Assembly: GCA_013695925.1 (NCBI GenBank) | Contig: JACCZO010000180.1 | Span: 1 to 34,713 of the forward strand | Direction: 5' to 3' | DNA length: 34,713 nt | DNA from: Chthoniobacterales bacterium | Lineage (GTDB): Bacteria > Verrucomicrobiota > Verrucomicrobiia > Chthoniobacterales > UBA10450 | Shown here: positions 1-7,459 of the stretch, in pieces | How the letters are laid out: every line of letters starts with the position of its first letter | How positions within the stretch are numbered: position 1 is the stretch's first letter | Program-made: the position numbers and the translations under genes | The notes under the pieces: model-generated | Told to the model about the DNA's origin: nothing | What the model saw: only the letters and a program-made list of their open reading frames with translations | Database searches by the model: none

Positions 1-1
1 C

Positions 2-331
2 GTGCCGCGAGATACGATTGAGGAGGAGCGCCTCTTCGAACTGGCCCTGGAAGCCGGGGCGGAGGAGTTGACAACGGAGGAGTCGGAGTATGTTATCCTC
101 ACTTCCCACGATCAGCTCTACGCCGTAGCTGAGGCGCTCAAACACGCGAGCGTCACGATTGATGGGCAAAAGTTTACTTTCATTCCCGACACGACTGTTC
201 ATGTCGCCGACGAGGAGGCCGCGCTACAGGTCCTGCGCCTTTGCGAAAGCCTCGAAGACGACGACGACGTTCAAAACGTCTATTCCAATTTAGATATCCC
301 TGAAGAGCTACTGGCGAAACTGCCAGCCTGA
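2..331 (+). CDS. yebC: YebC/PmpR family regulator, 3' part only
   Basis: This is the C-terminal 109 residues of a YebC/PmpR/TACO1-type protein; the gene begins left of the window, and the GTG at position 2 is only the first in-frame codon. The run ERLFELALEAGAEEL followed by an acidic stretch, a central strand region, and the ending LxxLEDDDDVQNVYSNLDIPEE matches the conserved third domain of the family. Family members act as DNA-binding regulators or as ribosome-associated factors that help translate proline-rich stretches; the sequence does not say which applies here. It precedes rho in the same direction with a 54-base gap, so the two may be co-transcribed. The family assignment is strong; the specific role is not determined. 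Confidence 0.9.
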   Translation: MPRDTIEEERLFELALEAGAEELTTEESEYVILTSHDQLYAVAEALKHASVTIDGQKFTFIPDTTVHVADEEAALQVLRLCESLEDDDDVQNVYSNLDIPEELLAKLPA

Positions 332-385
332 ACTGAAGCGAGACGACACCTCCGTGCCTTGCCTCCACCAAAGCCGATTTCAATT

Positions 386-1801
386 ATGAGCGAAGAATCA
401 GAAAACAAGCCTACCCAGGCTCCCGCCGCCCCGTTCCGGAGACGCCGCCCCTCGCGCCGTCGGTCCGGCCGTCGCAACGAGGCGGGACGCGGTCCCGGCA
501 ATTTCAACCAATCAGGCGAGGACAAGCCGGGACGCACCGACGGACCGGACATCCTCGAGGACGACGAGTCCCGTGAGGCCGAGCGCAGGCGTGAGGATGC
601 GGCGGAATTTGTCGATGCCACCGAGGAGACGGACGAGAACAGGTCTTCCGAGGACCGGGCGCAGGGCGGCTCGCAGAATGGCGTGGAACTGCCGCGGGAG
701 CCGGAATTCGGCGAAGGCATCATCGAGATCTCCGGCAAAGGCTTTGGTTTCCTGCGCGACGCGAAACGCAACTTCGTCCAGACCCCGCAGGACATTTTCG
801 TCACCCCGGAGCTCGTCCGGCGTTTTCAACTCCGCGACGGGATGTGGGTTTACGGCGAGACTCGCCGCGGCAATCGCGGTCCGCAGCTGACCCGCCTGCT
901 CAAGATCAATGACGAAGAGCCGACGAAGTATCAGGATTTGGCGCCTTTCGAAGAGCTGACCACGATCAACCCGAACGAACGGATCAAACTGGAAACAGTC
1001 CCCGATCGTTACACGACACGAGTGATGGATTTAATGACGCCGCTCGGCAAAGGCCAGCGCGGCCTGATTGTCGCTCCACCACGCACCGGCAAAACCACCC
1101 TCCTCCAGCACATCGCCGATGCGGTCGTTAAAAACCATCCCGAGATGAAATTGATCATCCTCCTGGTCGATGAACGGCCTGAAGAAGTGACCGACTTTCG
1201 GCGTTCCTCCCCCAACGCGGAGATCATGGCCAGCTCGAACGACAGCGACATCAAGAGTCACACCCGCATCGCACAGCTCGCGGTCGAGCGCGCCAAGCGT
1301 CTGGTCGAAGCGGGCAAGGATGTCTTCATCCTGCTCGACTCCATCACCCGGACCGCGCGCGCCTTTAACAATGCGACCGGCGGCGGCGGCCGCACCATGA
1401 GCGGCGGCATCGACGCCCGCGCGATGGAAATTCCGCGAAAACTTTTCGCGGCCGCGCGCAATACCGAAGAAGCCGGCAGCCTGACAATTGTGGCCACGGC
1501 CCTGATCGAAACCGGCAGCCGGATGGACGAGCTCATCTTTCAGGAATTCAAAGGCACCGGCAACATGGAGCTCGTCCTCGATCGCAAGATCAGCGACCAG
1601 CGCACTTATCCGGCGGTCGATATTTTCCTCTCCGGCACCCGTCGCGAGGAACTGCTCCTCCAGCCCTGGGAGCTCGATAAAATTAATCTCATTCGCCGCG
1701 GTCTCGCCGGTCACAAACCGGTCGAGGCGATCGAGCGTCTGCTCATGTTCGTGAAGAAATTTCCGACCAACGCGCAGATGCTGAAAGAGATCCCGGGTTA
1801 G
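386..1801 (+). CDS. rho: Transcription termination factor Rho
   Basis: Hexameric RNA helicase/translocase that ends transcription of untranslated RNA. With the ATG at 386 the protein has 471 residues. Residues 1-105 are a disordered extension, first arginine-rich (FRRRRPSRRRSGRR near 17-30) and then acidic. Residues about 108-175 form the cold-shock-like primary RNA-binding domain (GKGFGFLRD). The ATPase core carries the P-loop APPRTGKT (230-237), a VDERPEEVTD loop, Walker B DVFILLD and the GSRMDELIFQEFKGTGNMEL region with R-loop residues. The P-loop reads PPRTGKT where E. coli has PPKAGKT, changing the lysine near the bicyclomycin/ATP site; this variant occurs in other phyla. An upstream in-frame TTG at 359 would add nine residues; I prefer the ATG. 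Neither start has a strong ribosome site. No copy of the GCCTAACG octamer occurs within this gene. Confidence 0.97.
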   Translation: MSEESENKPTQAPAAPFRRRRPSRRRSGRRNEAGRGPGNFNQSGEDKPGRTDGPDILEDDESREAERRREDAAEFVDATEETDENRSSEDRAQGGSQNGVELPREPEFGEGIIEISGKGFGFLRDAKRNFVQTPQDIFVTPELVRRFQLRDGMWVYGETRRGNRGPQLTRLLKINDEEPTKYQDLAPFEELTTINPNERIKLETVPDRYTTRVMDLMTPLGKGQRGLIVAPPRTGKTTLLQHIADAVVKNHPEMKLIILLVDERPEEVTDFRRSSPNAEIMASSNDSDIKSHTRIAQLAVERAKRLVEAGKDVFILLDSITRTARAFNNATGGGGRTMSGGIDARAMEIPRKLFAAARNTEEAGSLTIVATALIETGSRMDELIFQEFKGTGNMELVLDRKISDQRTYPAVDIFLSGTRREELLLQPWELDKINLIRRGLAGHKPVEAIERLLMFVKKFPTNAQMLKEIPG

Positions 1802-1811
1802 AGAACGATTA

Positions 1812-1872
1812 GGTAGCGCGAGCTTCCAGCTTGCGCTTTCCGTTAGGCTGCAAGCTGGAAGCTTGCGTTACC
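1812..1872. repeat. 61-bp near-perfect inverted repeat after rho
   Basis: The 23-base arms (1812-1834 and 1850-1872) match except at two positions that would still form G-U pairs in RNA. The 15-base loop contains CGTTAGGC. The arms read AGCTTCCAGCTTGC and GCAAGCTGGAAGCT. The hairpin starts 11 bases after the rho stop and ends directly against the ATG of the next gene, so it could act as a terminator or attenuator or could hide the start of that gene. There is no T-run, so it is not a classical intrinsic terminator. It looks like an interspersed REP-type palindrome. Confidence 0.8.
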
Positions 1873-2406
1873 ATGCCCAAGCCGACCGAAGTTCAAGACC
1901 TCGAATGGGAAGTCCTCCCGCCCGAGGAAAAGGAGAAGCGCTCCGAAGTCGAGCCGCTCTTTCGCTGGCTTGCGCTCATCATGGACAACTTCCTGCGCGT
2001 GCCGGGAACGCAGTTTCGCTTCGGTCTCGATCCTCTGATGGGCCTGCTTCCGGGTTTGGGCGACACCGGCTCGGCCATCATTTCCGCGATGGCGCTAATC
2101 GCCGCCGCGCGCCGCGGGCTTCCGAAAATCCTCCTCGCCCGGATGTCGCTTAACATCCTGATCAATGAAGCCATCGGCATCATCCCGATCGCGGGCGACG
2201 CCTTTTCTTTCTGGTTCAAATCCAACGCTCGAAACTACGAACTGCTCAAACGGCATACCGCCGGCACTCGGACCACGACCCGGGGCGATTGGATTTTTGT
2301 CGCGCTCGTGCTTGCTCTTCTGTTTGTGATCCTTCTCGTTAGTCTGGCCGTCAGCCTCTGGCTGCTCGCCCAGGTCGCGAGATTGCTGGGCGGCGCGCCC
2401 GGCTAG
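1873..2406 (+). CDS. DUF4112 domain membrane protein
   Basis: A 177-residue protein. Residues 35-125 carry the DUF4112 pattern: DNFLRVPGTQFRFGLDPLMG, then LLPGLGDTGSAI, a helix rich in alanine, ARMSLNILINEAIG, IPIAGDAFSFWFKSNARNYELL. A single long hydrophobic segment follows at about 140-168. The function of DUF4112 proteins is not established; they are small membrane-associated proteins. The ATG at 1873 is chosen because the upstream in-frame TTG at 1831 lies inside the palindrome; there is no recognisable ribosome site in either case. Translation might depend on the flanking hairpin or on an upstream message. It converges with glnE. Confidence 0.85.
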   Translation: MPKPTEVQDLEWEVLPPEEKEKRSEVEPLFRWLALIMDNFLRVPGTQFRFGLDPLMGLLPGLGDTGSAIISAMALIAAARRGLPKILLARMSLNILINEAIGIIPIAGDAFSFWFKSNARNYELLKRHTAGTRTTTRGDWIFVALVLALLFVILLVSLAVSLWLLAQVARLLGGAPG

Positions 2407-2460
2407 GGCGGGTTCAATAGAGCCGCAGCCATTGCGAAGCGCGGGAGGCGCGACAGAGAA

Positions 2461-2610
2461 TAGCCCCGGGCCTGAGCCCGGGGGATTAGCGTTTTCATCC
2501 GATGAGCCCCGGCTGGGCGGCAGAGCATCCCAAAGCGCATCTACTTCCTCCGCTCGCCGCGGGGCGGAGCTTAATCAAGCTCGCAAACCCCGGGCTCCGC
2601 CCGGGGCTAT
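2461..2610. repeat. Pair of inverted GC-rich hairpin repeats
   Basis: Two perfect 8-bp hairpins, CCCCGGGC/GCCCGGGG, lie at 2464-2483 and 2588-2606. With their flanks (TAGCCCCGGGC) they are inverted copies of one another, bracketing about 100 bp of non-coding DNA. This sits in the convergent gap between the DUF4112 gene and glnE. No gene is seen here. The pair may be REP-like elements and may serve as a bidirectional transcription stop. Confidence 0.7.
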
Positions 2611-2640
2611 CTTCTTTTCACGCCTACCGGCGCTTCAAAA

Positions 2641-2689
2641 CGGAGGCCGGGTTTCTAACCCGGCAGACGGCTTTCAAAGCCGTCCTCCG
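2641..2689. repeat. Three-way-junction palindrome near glnE 3' end
   Basis: An outer stem CGGAGG (2641-2646) pairs with CCTCCG (2684-2689). Inside are two perfect hairpins: GCCGGGTT/AACCCGGC at 2646-2664 with a TCT loop, and GACGGCTTT/AAAGCCGTC at 2666-2684 with a one-base loop. Together they could fold into a cloverleaf-like or cruciform structure just downstream of the glnE stop (2709) in the convergent gap. It is likely a processing or termination structure or a mobile palindrome; there is no T-run. Confidence 0.7.
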
Positions 2690-2708
2690 CCAGCGTTTCC
2701 ATCTCCCG

Positions 2709-5441
2709 CTAGTCGACGAGGTAACGCAGCCGCAAAGAGTGGATGATTTCCCGCGACTGTCCGTACGGCTTCCGGAAATTCTCGATCGTCCCGCAATTCA
2801 TCCGGCGCGCGAAAATATCCTCTTCGGTGCGATCAGCCGGCAGGCGTGAGACACTGCGATTTGCCCAGCGCCGCAGGACCGATTCGCAGGCGCGCAAGAA
2901 ATTGTAGGCGCTCCGCAGGCTGCCGGCGTCGCCTGCCACCATGATTTTCTGGCCGCGCAAGAGGTCGAGGGCCGAAAGAAAATTCGGTTCCCAGATCCCG
3001 TGCCGCATCTGCAGACCCTGCACCAAAAACTCAGCTTCAATCATCCCGCCGATGCCGGTCTTGAAATCATAAAAATCATTCCCGCTCCCGCGCTCGTTGG
3101 CGATGCGGGCGAGCATGTTCTCGATTTGCCTAACGAGGTCGGGGCGGCGGCCTGCGGCCAGCCAGAGCTCTTTCGCGAGGGCCTCGAAATCGTATCGGTG
3201 CGGTCCGGAGATCCCCCGCGCCCGGGTGAGCGATTGCAGTTCCCAAAACTGGGCGCGCTTTTCGTAGTAACCGCGCAAAGTCTCGAGCGAACAGACCAGC
3301 GGCCCCTTTTCCCCTTCCGGCCGCAGCCGGGGGTCGAGCGTTGCGAAACTTCCTTCGGCAGTCGAGAGCGCCATCTCGCCAATCAGGTTTTGCGCCGGAC
3401 GCGGGTCGTCGCCCACGAAGAGAACATCCAAATCCGCGCCATAACTAATCTCGCGCCCGCCGAACTTCCCAAGCCCGACAATGGTCACCGTTCCCTCAGG
3501 ATTCAACAGGCAGTCGACAACAACAAGGCAGGCCTCGGCCAGGTCGTTCTGCTCGGCGAGCAGTTGCGAGAGGGGCGCGATCTCGAGGACATCACGCAAC
3601 AGGATCCGGAGCGATTCACGCTGCCGGTAGACCCGCACCGCATCCACCTTTTCGTTGGTCGCGCCTAACGACTCCAGGCGCTCGAGATGTTGCGCCAGGC
3701 TGAAGGTGCGATCGAGCATTCCGCCTCGGGTCAGCTCCTCGAGCCATTGCGGGCGACGTATCAACCAGCCGCCACCCGCCTCGCTCGCATCAAAGGTCTT
3801 CACCAGCAATTCCAGCAGCCGGGGATTCGCCCCGAGCAATTCAAAGAGCAAACTTCGGAAGCCGTAAGCTTCCACAAAACGCACGAACTGAGTGAGGGTC
3901 GCATCGGGGTCGGCCGCACGGCTCAGCCAGGTCACGACCAAGGGTCGAAGCTTGCGAAAAATCTGCCGGGTGCGCGGCGCGACATGGAATCCGGCGCCGC
4001 TCTCGCCCAGTTGGGTCAGCGCCTTTGCCGCCTGCGCGGGGTCGCGAAAATTGCGCAAGTCCGGCACACCTAATTCCTTCGCCGGCCCAGCTTCGCCAAT
4101 CACTCGCTGGAAGATGGCGCGCACCCGCCGCATCTGGGTGCGAAGTTCCGCGAGCAGCTCCGCGCTCCCGGCGAAGCCAAGGCTCTGCGCCAGCACCTGC
4201 AAAGCTTCGCCCTCTTCCGGGATGGTGTGCGTCTGCTGCTCGGCCTCGATCTGCAGGCGGTGCTCCACTCGCCGCAGAAATCGGTAGGCCATTTCGAGAT
4301 GATTCGCGTTTTCGTTAGGCAGCAACTCCAGCTCCGCCAGGCCGCGGATCGCCTTGAGCGTCCCGGCTTCCTGCAAAAACGGCTGCCGCGCCGCGTGCAG
4401 GAGTTGCAACGCCTGCACCACAAACTCGATCTCCCGGATCCCGCCCGCGCCCAGTTTCACATTCCGTTCCCGGTCCTCGAAGCCGAGGATGTCGCGCTCG
4501 ATCCGGCGCTTGATCGCGGCCACTTCGTCGAGCAGATCCGGCGTCGGACTTTTCGGAAAAACAAAGGGCTGGAGCTGACGGAGAAAATCGTAGGCCAGCT
4601 CGCGATCACCGCAGATCCAGCGCGCCTTGATCAAGGCCAGCCGCTCCCACATTTCGCCAAAACCGGCATAGTAGTTTTCCATGCTCTCGAGCGAGCGGAC
4701 GAGCGGGCCGCCGCCCCCTTCCGGCCGCAGCCGCAGATCGACCCGGAAAAGCGAGCCCGCCGGATCGGAGCCGGCGAAGGTCTCGACGATCTTGTTCCCG
4801 AGGCGGGTGAACCATTCGTGATAACTGAACCTCGCGTTCAACTGGCCCTCATCGCTGTAGAGGAAGATGAGGTCGACATCGGAGCTGTGATTCAGTTCGC
4901 GTCCGCCCAGCTTTCCCATCCCGATGATCGCAAACTGACTCTCCGGCGACCCCCAGCGCTGGCGCAGCTCGACGTCCCAGTGTTCAAAAACGGTCGTTAG
5001 GCAAATATCCGCCAGCTGCGACAGTTCGATCAGCGTTTCCTCGAGCGGCGCCACCTCGGATACTTCGCGCAATGCGATCCGCACCATCTCGCGACCTTTC
5101 CAGAAACGAAGGACGCGAAAATTATCGGCCGCAATCGAGGCGCGGCCCGCCAGGTTGTGCAGATCGGTCATCATCCGGCCAAAACCGCGCCGGTCGGCGC
5201 AGGTGTCGGGATGGGCCAGCCAAAGCAATATTTCCGGATGCTGACTGAGACGGGTGGCGCAGATCCCGGAGACGGAGAGGAGATGAAAGAGGGCCTCCGC
5301 GCCTAACGGAAAGCCGGCGATGAGTTCCGGCAGGGGCGGCGCGTCCGGCGGCCAATTCGCCTCGATTGCCTCCAGCGTCCGCGCCACCTGGGCCGGGCGG
5401 ATGCTGCGCGCGATTTCCCCTAACGAGTCCGCCACCGCCAC
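2709..5441 (-). CDS. glnE: Glutamine synthetase adenylyltransferase/deadenylase GlnE
   Basis: A 910-residue bifunctional enzyme that adds AMP to and removes it from glutamine synthetase according to nitrogen status; E. coli GlnE has 946 residues. It has the expected duplicated nucleotidyltransferase architecture. The N-terminal (deadenylylase) domain carries GMGKLGGRELN at 174-184 and SSDVDLIF at 186-193 with the metal-binding D-x-D. The C-terminal (adenylylase) domain carries GLGKFGGREISYGADLDVLF from about residue 655. Each is followed by a helical PII-uridylyltransferase-type domain (for example LGAGGIREIEFVVQALQLLHA after the first, IGGMIEAEFLVQGLQMRHG after the second). The GTG start at 5441 is one base from the stop of the upstream rhomboid gene, indicating an operon; a second in-frame GTG lies at 5435. 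Assignment is secure; the regulation is not visible. Confidence 0.97.
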   Translation of the reverse strand: MAVADSLGEIARSIRPAQVARTLEAIEANWPPDAPPLPELIAGFPLGAEALFHLLSVSGICATRLSQHPEILLWLAHPDTCADRRGFGRMMTDLHNLAGRASIAADNFRVLRFWKGREMVRIALREVSEVAPLEETLIELSQLADICLTTVFEHWDVELRQRWGSPESQFAIIGMGKLGGRELNHSSDVDLIFLYSDEGQLNARFSYHEWFTRLGNKIVETFAGSDPAGSLFRVDLRLRPEGGGGPLVRSLESMENYYAGFGEMWERLALIKARWICGDRELAYDFLRQLQPFVFPKSPTPDLLDEVAAIKRRIERDILGFEDRERNVKLGAGGIREIEFVVQALQLLHAARQPFLQEAGTLKAIRGLAELELLPNENANHLEMAYRFLRRVEHRLQIEAEQQTHTIPEEGEALQVLAQSLGFAGSAELLAELRTQMRRVRAIFQRVIGEAGPAKELGVPDLRNFRDPAQAAKALTQLGESGAGFHVAPRTRQIFRKLRPLVVTWLSRAADPDATLTQFVRFVEAYGFRSLLFELLGANPRLLELLVKTFDASEAGGGWLIRRPQWLEELTRGGMLDRTFSLAQHLERLESLGATNEKVDAVRVYRQRESLRILLRDVLEIAPLSQLLAEQNDLAEACLVVVDCLLNPEGTVTIVGLGKFGGREISYGADLDVLFVGDDPRPAQNLIGEMALSTAEGSFATLDPRLRPEGEKGPLVCSLETLRGYYEKRAQFWELQSLTRARGISGPHRYDFEALAKELWLAAGRRPDLVRQIENMLARIANERGSGNDFYDFKTGIGGMIEAEFLVQGLQMRHGIWEPNFLSALDLLRGQKIMVAGDAGSLRSAYNFLRACESVLRRWANRSVSRLPADRTEEDIFARRMNCGTIENFRKPYGQSREIIHSLRLRYLVD

Positions 5442-5442
5442 G

Positions 5443-6258
5443 CTATTGCGGTGGTTCAGTTATCTTCGCGCGCGCCTGCGCCAGGGCCCGGCGCTCTCGC
5501 CGGGTCAGGCTGCCGAGGCCGTTCCGCGAAATCTTTTCCAGGAGCGGATCGACCTCCTCGGTCATGAATTCATCGAGCGACATTTGCCGCAGCCGCTCAC
5601 CCTCCTGGCGACGTCGCCGCAAAAAGCGCTGCAGAAATGAGGGCCGCCCATACCCAAGCAGATGCGCGTAAAGCCAGCCCGCCGCACCTCCGCCGAGCAA
5701 AGCGCTATGGCCGACCACACCGTGGCGATCGAACAGCACCAGCACCGCGCCAATCGCGAAAAGAGCATTTCCCAGATACTTCGCCTTCAATTTCAGCGCC
5801 ACGATCAGCTCCAGCTCCGGCAGGATGGTGGCGAAAGCGACCGTTACCGCTGCGACTCCGCCCGAGGCCGCCAGCAAAACCGTCGTCCCTGGCATGAGGA
5901 AAAGATGCCCGAGCTCTCCGCCGATCAGGCCGCTGAGGTAGAGATAAAGGAAATGCTTTTGCCCGAAGATCGACTCCACGTCGCGCCCGAGGAAGTAGAG
6001 GAGAAAGATGTTGCCGGCGAAGGCGAAGACGCCGGCGTGCAGAAACATCGCGCTGAAAAATTGCCAGGCGTAAGCCCGATCGATCCCGCGATAGCTCAGG
6101 CCGAAATATTCGCCGAGCGCGGCCGGTTGATAAACCTGGACAAATTGCTGGGCGACGAAGACAGCAAAATTCGTCGCGACGAGCGCCAGCAGCACAACCT
6201 GTTGGCGATGCGTCCAGCGGGGCACGTGCGACGAAGCTTTTCGGCCGGACAGGCGCAT
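5443..6258 (-). CDS. Rhomboid-family intramembrane serine protease
   Basis: A 271-residue protein with about six hydrophobic segments between residues 20 and 203, and a soluble tail. The likely catalytic serine is Ser132 in AASGGVAAV (rhomboid GxSG region) and the likely partner is His184 in GHSALLGGGAAGWLYA. Asn83 sits at the oxyanion-hole position, but the usual histidine four residues earlier is Ala79, and the first Gly of GxSG is Ala130. The tail (about 225-262, DPLLEKISRNGLGSLTRRER) resembles the short C-terminal domain seen in Bacteroidota and Verrucomicrobiota rhomboids. It is immediately upstream of glnE and probably co-transcribed. Rhomboids cleave transmembrane segments inside the membrane; the substrate is unknown. 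Activity is plausible but the altered oxyanion site makes it less certain. Confidence 0.85.
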   Translation of the reverse strand: MRLSGRKASSHVPRWTHRQQVVLLALVATNFAVFVAQQFVQVYQPAALGEYFGLSYRGIDRAYAWQFFSAMFLHAGVFAFAGNIFLLYFLGRDVESIFGQKHFLYLYLSGLIGGELGHLFLMPGTTVLLAASGGVAAVTVAFATILPELELIVALKLKAKYLGNALFAIGAVLVLFDRHGVVGHSALLGGGAAGWLYAHLLGYGRPSFLQRFLRRRRQEGERLRQMSLDEFMTEEVDPLLEKISRNGLGSLTRRERRALAQARAKITEPPQ

Positions 6259-6356
6259 GGAGCAAAATTATCGCAAACGCTCCGGCTTGTCATTGGGAAT
6301 CCGAGGCGCGCTCTGTTGCTAGCGAGGCCCTGCCTCAGACCGGGGGTCTACCGATG

Positions 6357-6438
6357 GCGGAGCGAGCTCTGTCGAGATGGGGAGGGCGAACGGCTGCACA
6401 AAAGACTCTCTTCCCCTGCTCGACAGAGTCTCGCTCCA
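6357..6438. repeat. Interspersed palindrome between rhomboid and lipid kinase genes
   Basis: The arm GGAGCGAGCTCTGTCGAG (from 6359) and its complement CTCGACAGAGTCTCGCTCC (ending 6437) differ by one inserted base. The flanking G-rich (GGGGAGGG) and C-rich (CCCCTG) tracts extend the pairing. The 276-base gap 6259-6534 holds nothing else I can recognise as a gene. The element looks like a REP/MITE-type repeat. Confidence 0.7.
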
Positions 6439-6534
6439 CCCCCCAAGGCATACCATTCCCAACAAGGACAAAACTTGATCTCTTTACTCGGAATTTTAAG
6501 AAACAAGGATTCTAGCGCGCTACGTCGCGCCACC

Positions 6535-7398
6535 CTAACGAGGCGCGAGCACTTTTAGCCGCCGCGTTTGCATCTCAAATTCCACCGGGCAATTGCCGAC
6601 CAGTTCGCCATCCAGCTCCACCGGCACGTCGTCCGCGCTCGTCACGCGCAGGCGCGAGGTCTGAAAGTACTCCACCTCCCGCGTCGTGATCTCGGAAGTG
6701 AAGATGACGTTTTGGAGATACTTGACGATTTCGATGTAGCCGAGCTGCTTGAAGACGAGCACGTCGAGGAGACCGTCATCGAGCACGGCGTGCTTGAAAA
6801 AGGGAAATGGTCCGCCGTAAAGCCGACCGTTCCCGACCAGAACAAAGGAGCCTTCTTTCGTGACAGCATCCTTCGATTCGATCGATAAACGCGGCGGCCG
6901 CCGCCCCGCGATCTGCGCCGCGGAGATGAGATAACTGAGCGGTCCGAAATTTCGCTTCAACGTCAGGCTGGTTTCTTTCACGACCTGTGCGTCAAGCCCC
7001 ACGCCCGCCAGTTGCACGAAATGTTTCTTGTTCGCCGCCGGCAAATCGATCAGCCGGGTGCGACCGCTCCGGATGATTTCCCAGCAACGCCCGAGATCGT
7101 TAGCTGGGAGGCCGAGCTCGTTGGCGAAGACGTTCATCGTGCCCATCGGCATCAAGCCCAGGGCGGCATCCGAGCCGGCGATGCCGTTCACGACCTCATT
7201 GATCGTGCCGTCGCCGCCCGCCGCCACGATCCGGTCGAAACCGTCCGCGACCGCCGCCCGCGCCCGTTGCTCCGCATCCCCCGCCCCGACCGTCGCGCAA
7301 AAGAAGGCTTCGCCACACATCGAGCGCAGTTGTTTTTCCCAGCGGCGTGCGCGCTCGCTCCGCGCGGCTGGGTTTAGAATGACGCAGGTTTTGCTCAA
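6535..7398 (-). CDS. Diacylglycerol/sphingosine kinase-family lipid kinase (YegS/BmrU-like)
   Basis: A 287-residue member of the DAGK catalytic-domain family. Seen directly: NPAARSERA at the N-terminus (phosphate-binding loop), AAGGDGTINEVVNG at about 59-72 (the family nucleotide-binding signature), and MPMGTMNVFANELGLP soon after. The C-terminal beta-sandwich contains VGNGRLYGGPFPFFKHAVLDDGLLDV, with the aspartates that bind metal in this family, and ends in PVELDGELVGN. These enzymes phosphorylate lipids such as diacylglycerol or undecaprenol-like substrates on the cytoplasmic membrane face; the exact substrate cannot be told. The start codon is TTG at 7398, with no clear ribosome site. The stop codon TAG is formed inside a CGTTAGGG motif. 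It is divergent from the AsmA-like gene across 61 bases that must hold both promoters, though none is clear. Confidence 0.9.
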   Translation of the reverse strand: MSKTCVILNPAARSERARRWEKQLRSMCGEAFFCATVGAGDAEQRARAAVADGFDRIVAAGGDGTINEVVNGIAGSDAALGLMPMGTMNVFANELGLPANDLGRCWEIIRSGRTRLIDLPAANKKHFVQLAGVGLDAQVVKETSLTLKRNFGPLSYLISAAQIAGRRPPRLSIESKDAVTKEGSFVLVGNGRLYGGPFPFFKHAVLDDGLLDVLVFKQLGYIEIVKYLQNVIFTSEITTREVEYFQTSRLRVTSADDVPVELDGELVGNCPVEFEMQTRRLKVLAPR

Positions 7399-7459
7399 GG
7401 GTTTACTTGTTAGGCCGGTTTCATCTTTTCTTCAATCACGCCTTGCGTAGTTTCACCCG

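Noticed and set aside
4227..5000. Long rightward open frame opposite glnE
   Set aside because: It is antisense to firm glnE motifs, rich in Arg/Pro, and typical of GC-rich shadow frames; likewise 5662-6558, 7436-8476 (opposite strand) and 13114-14022.
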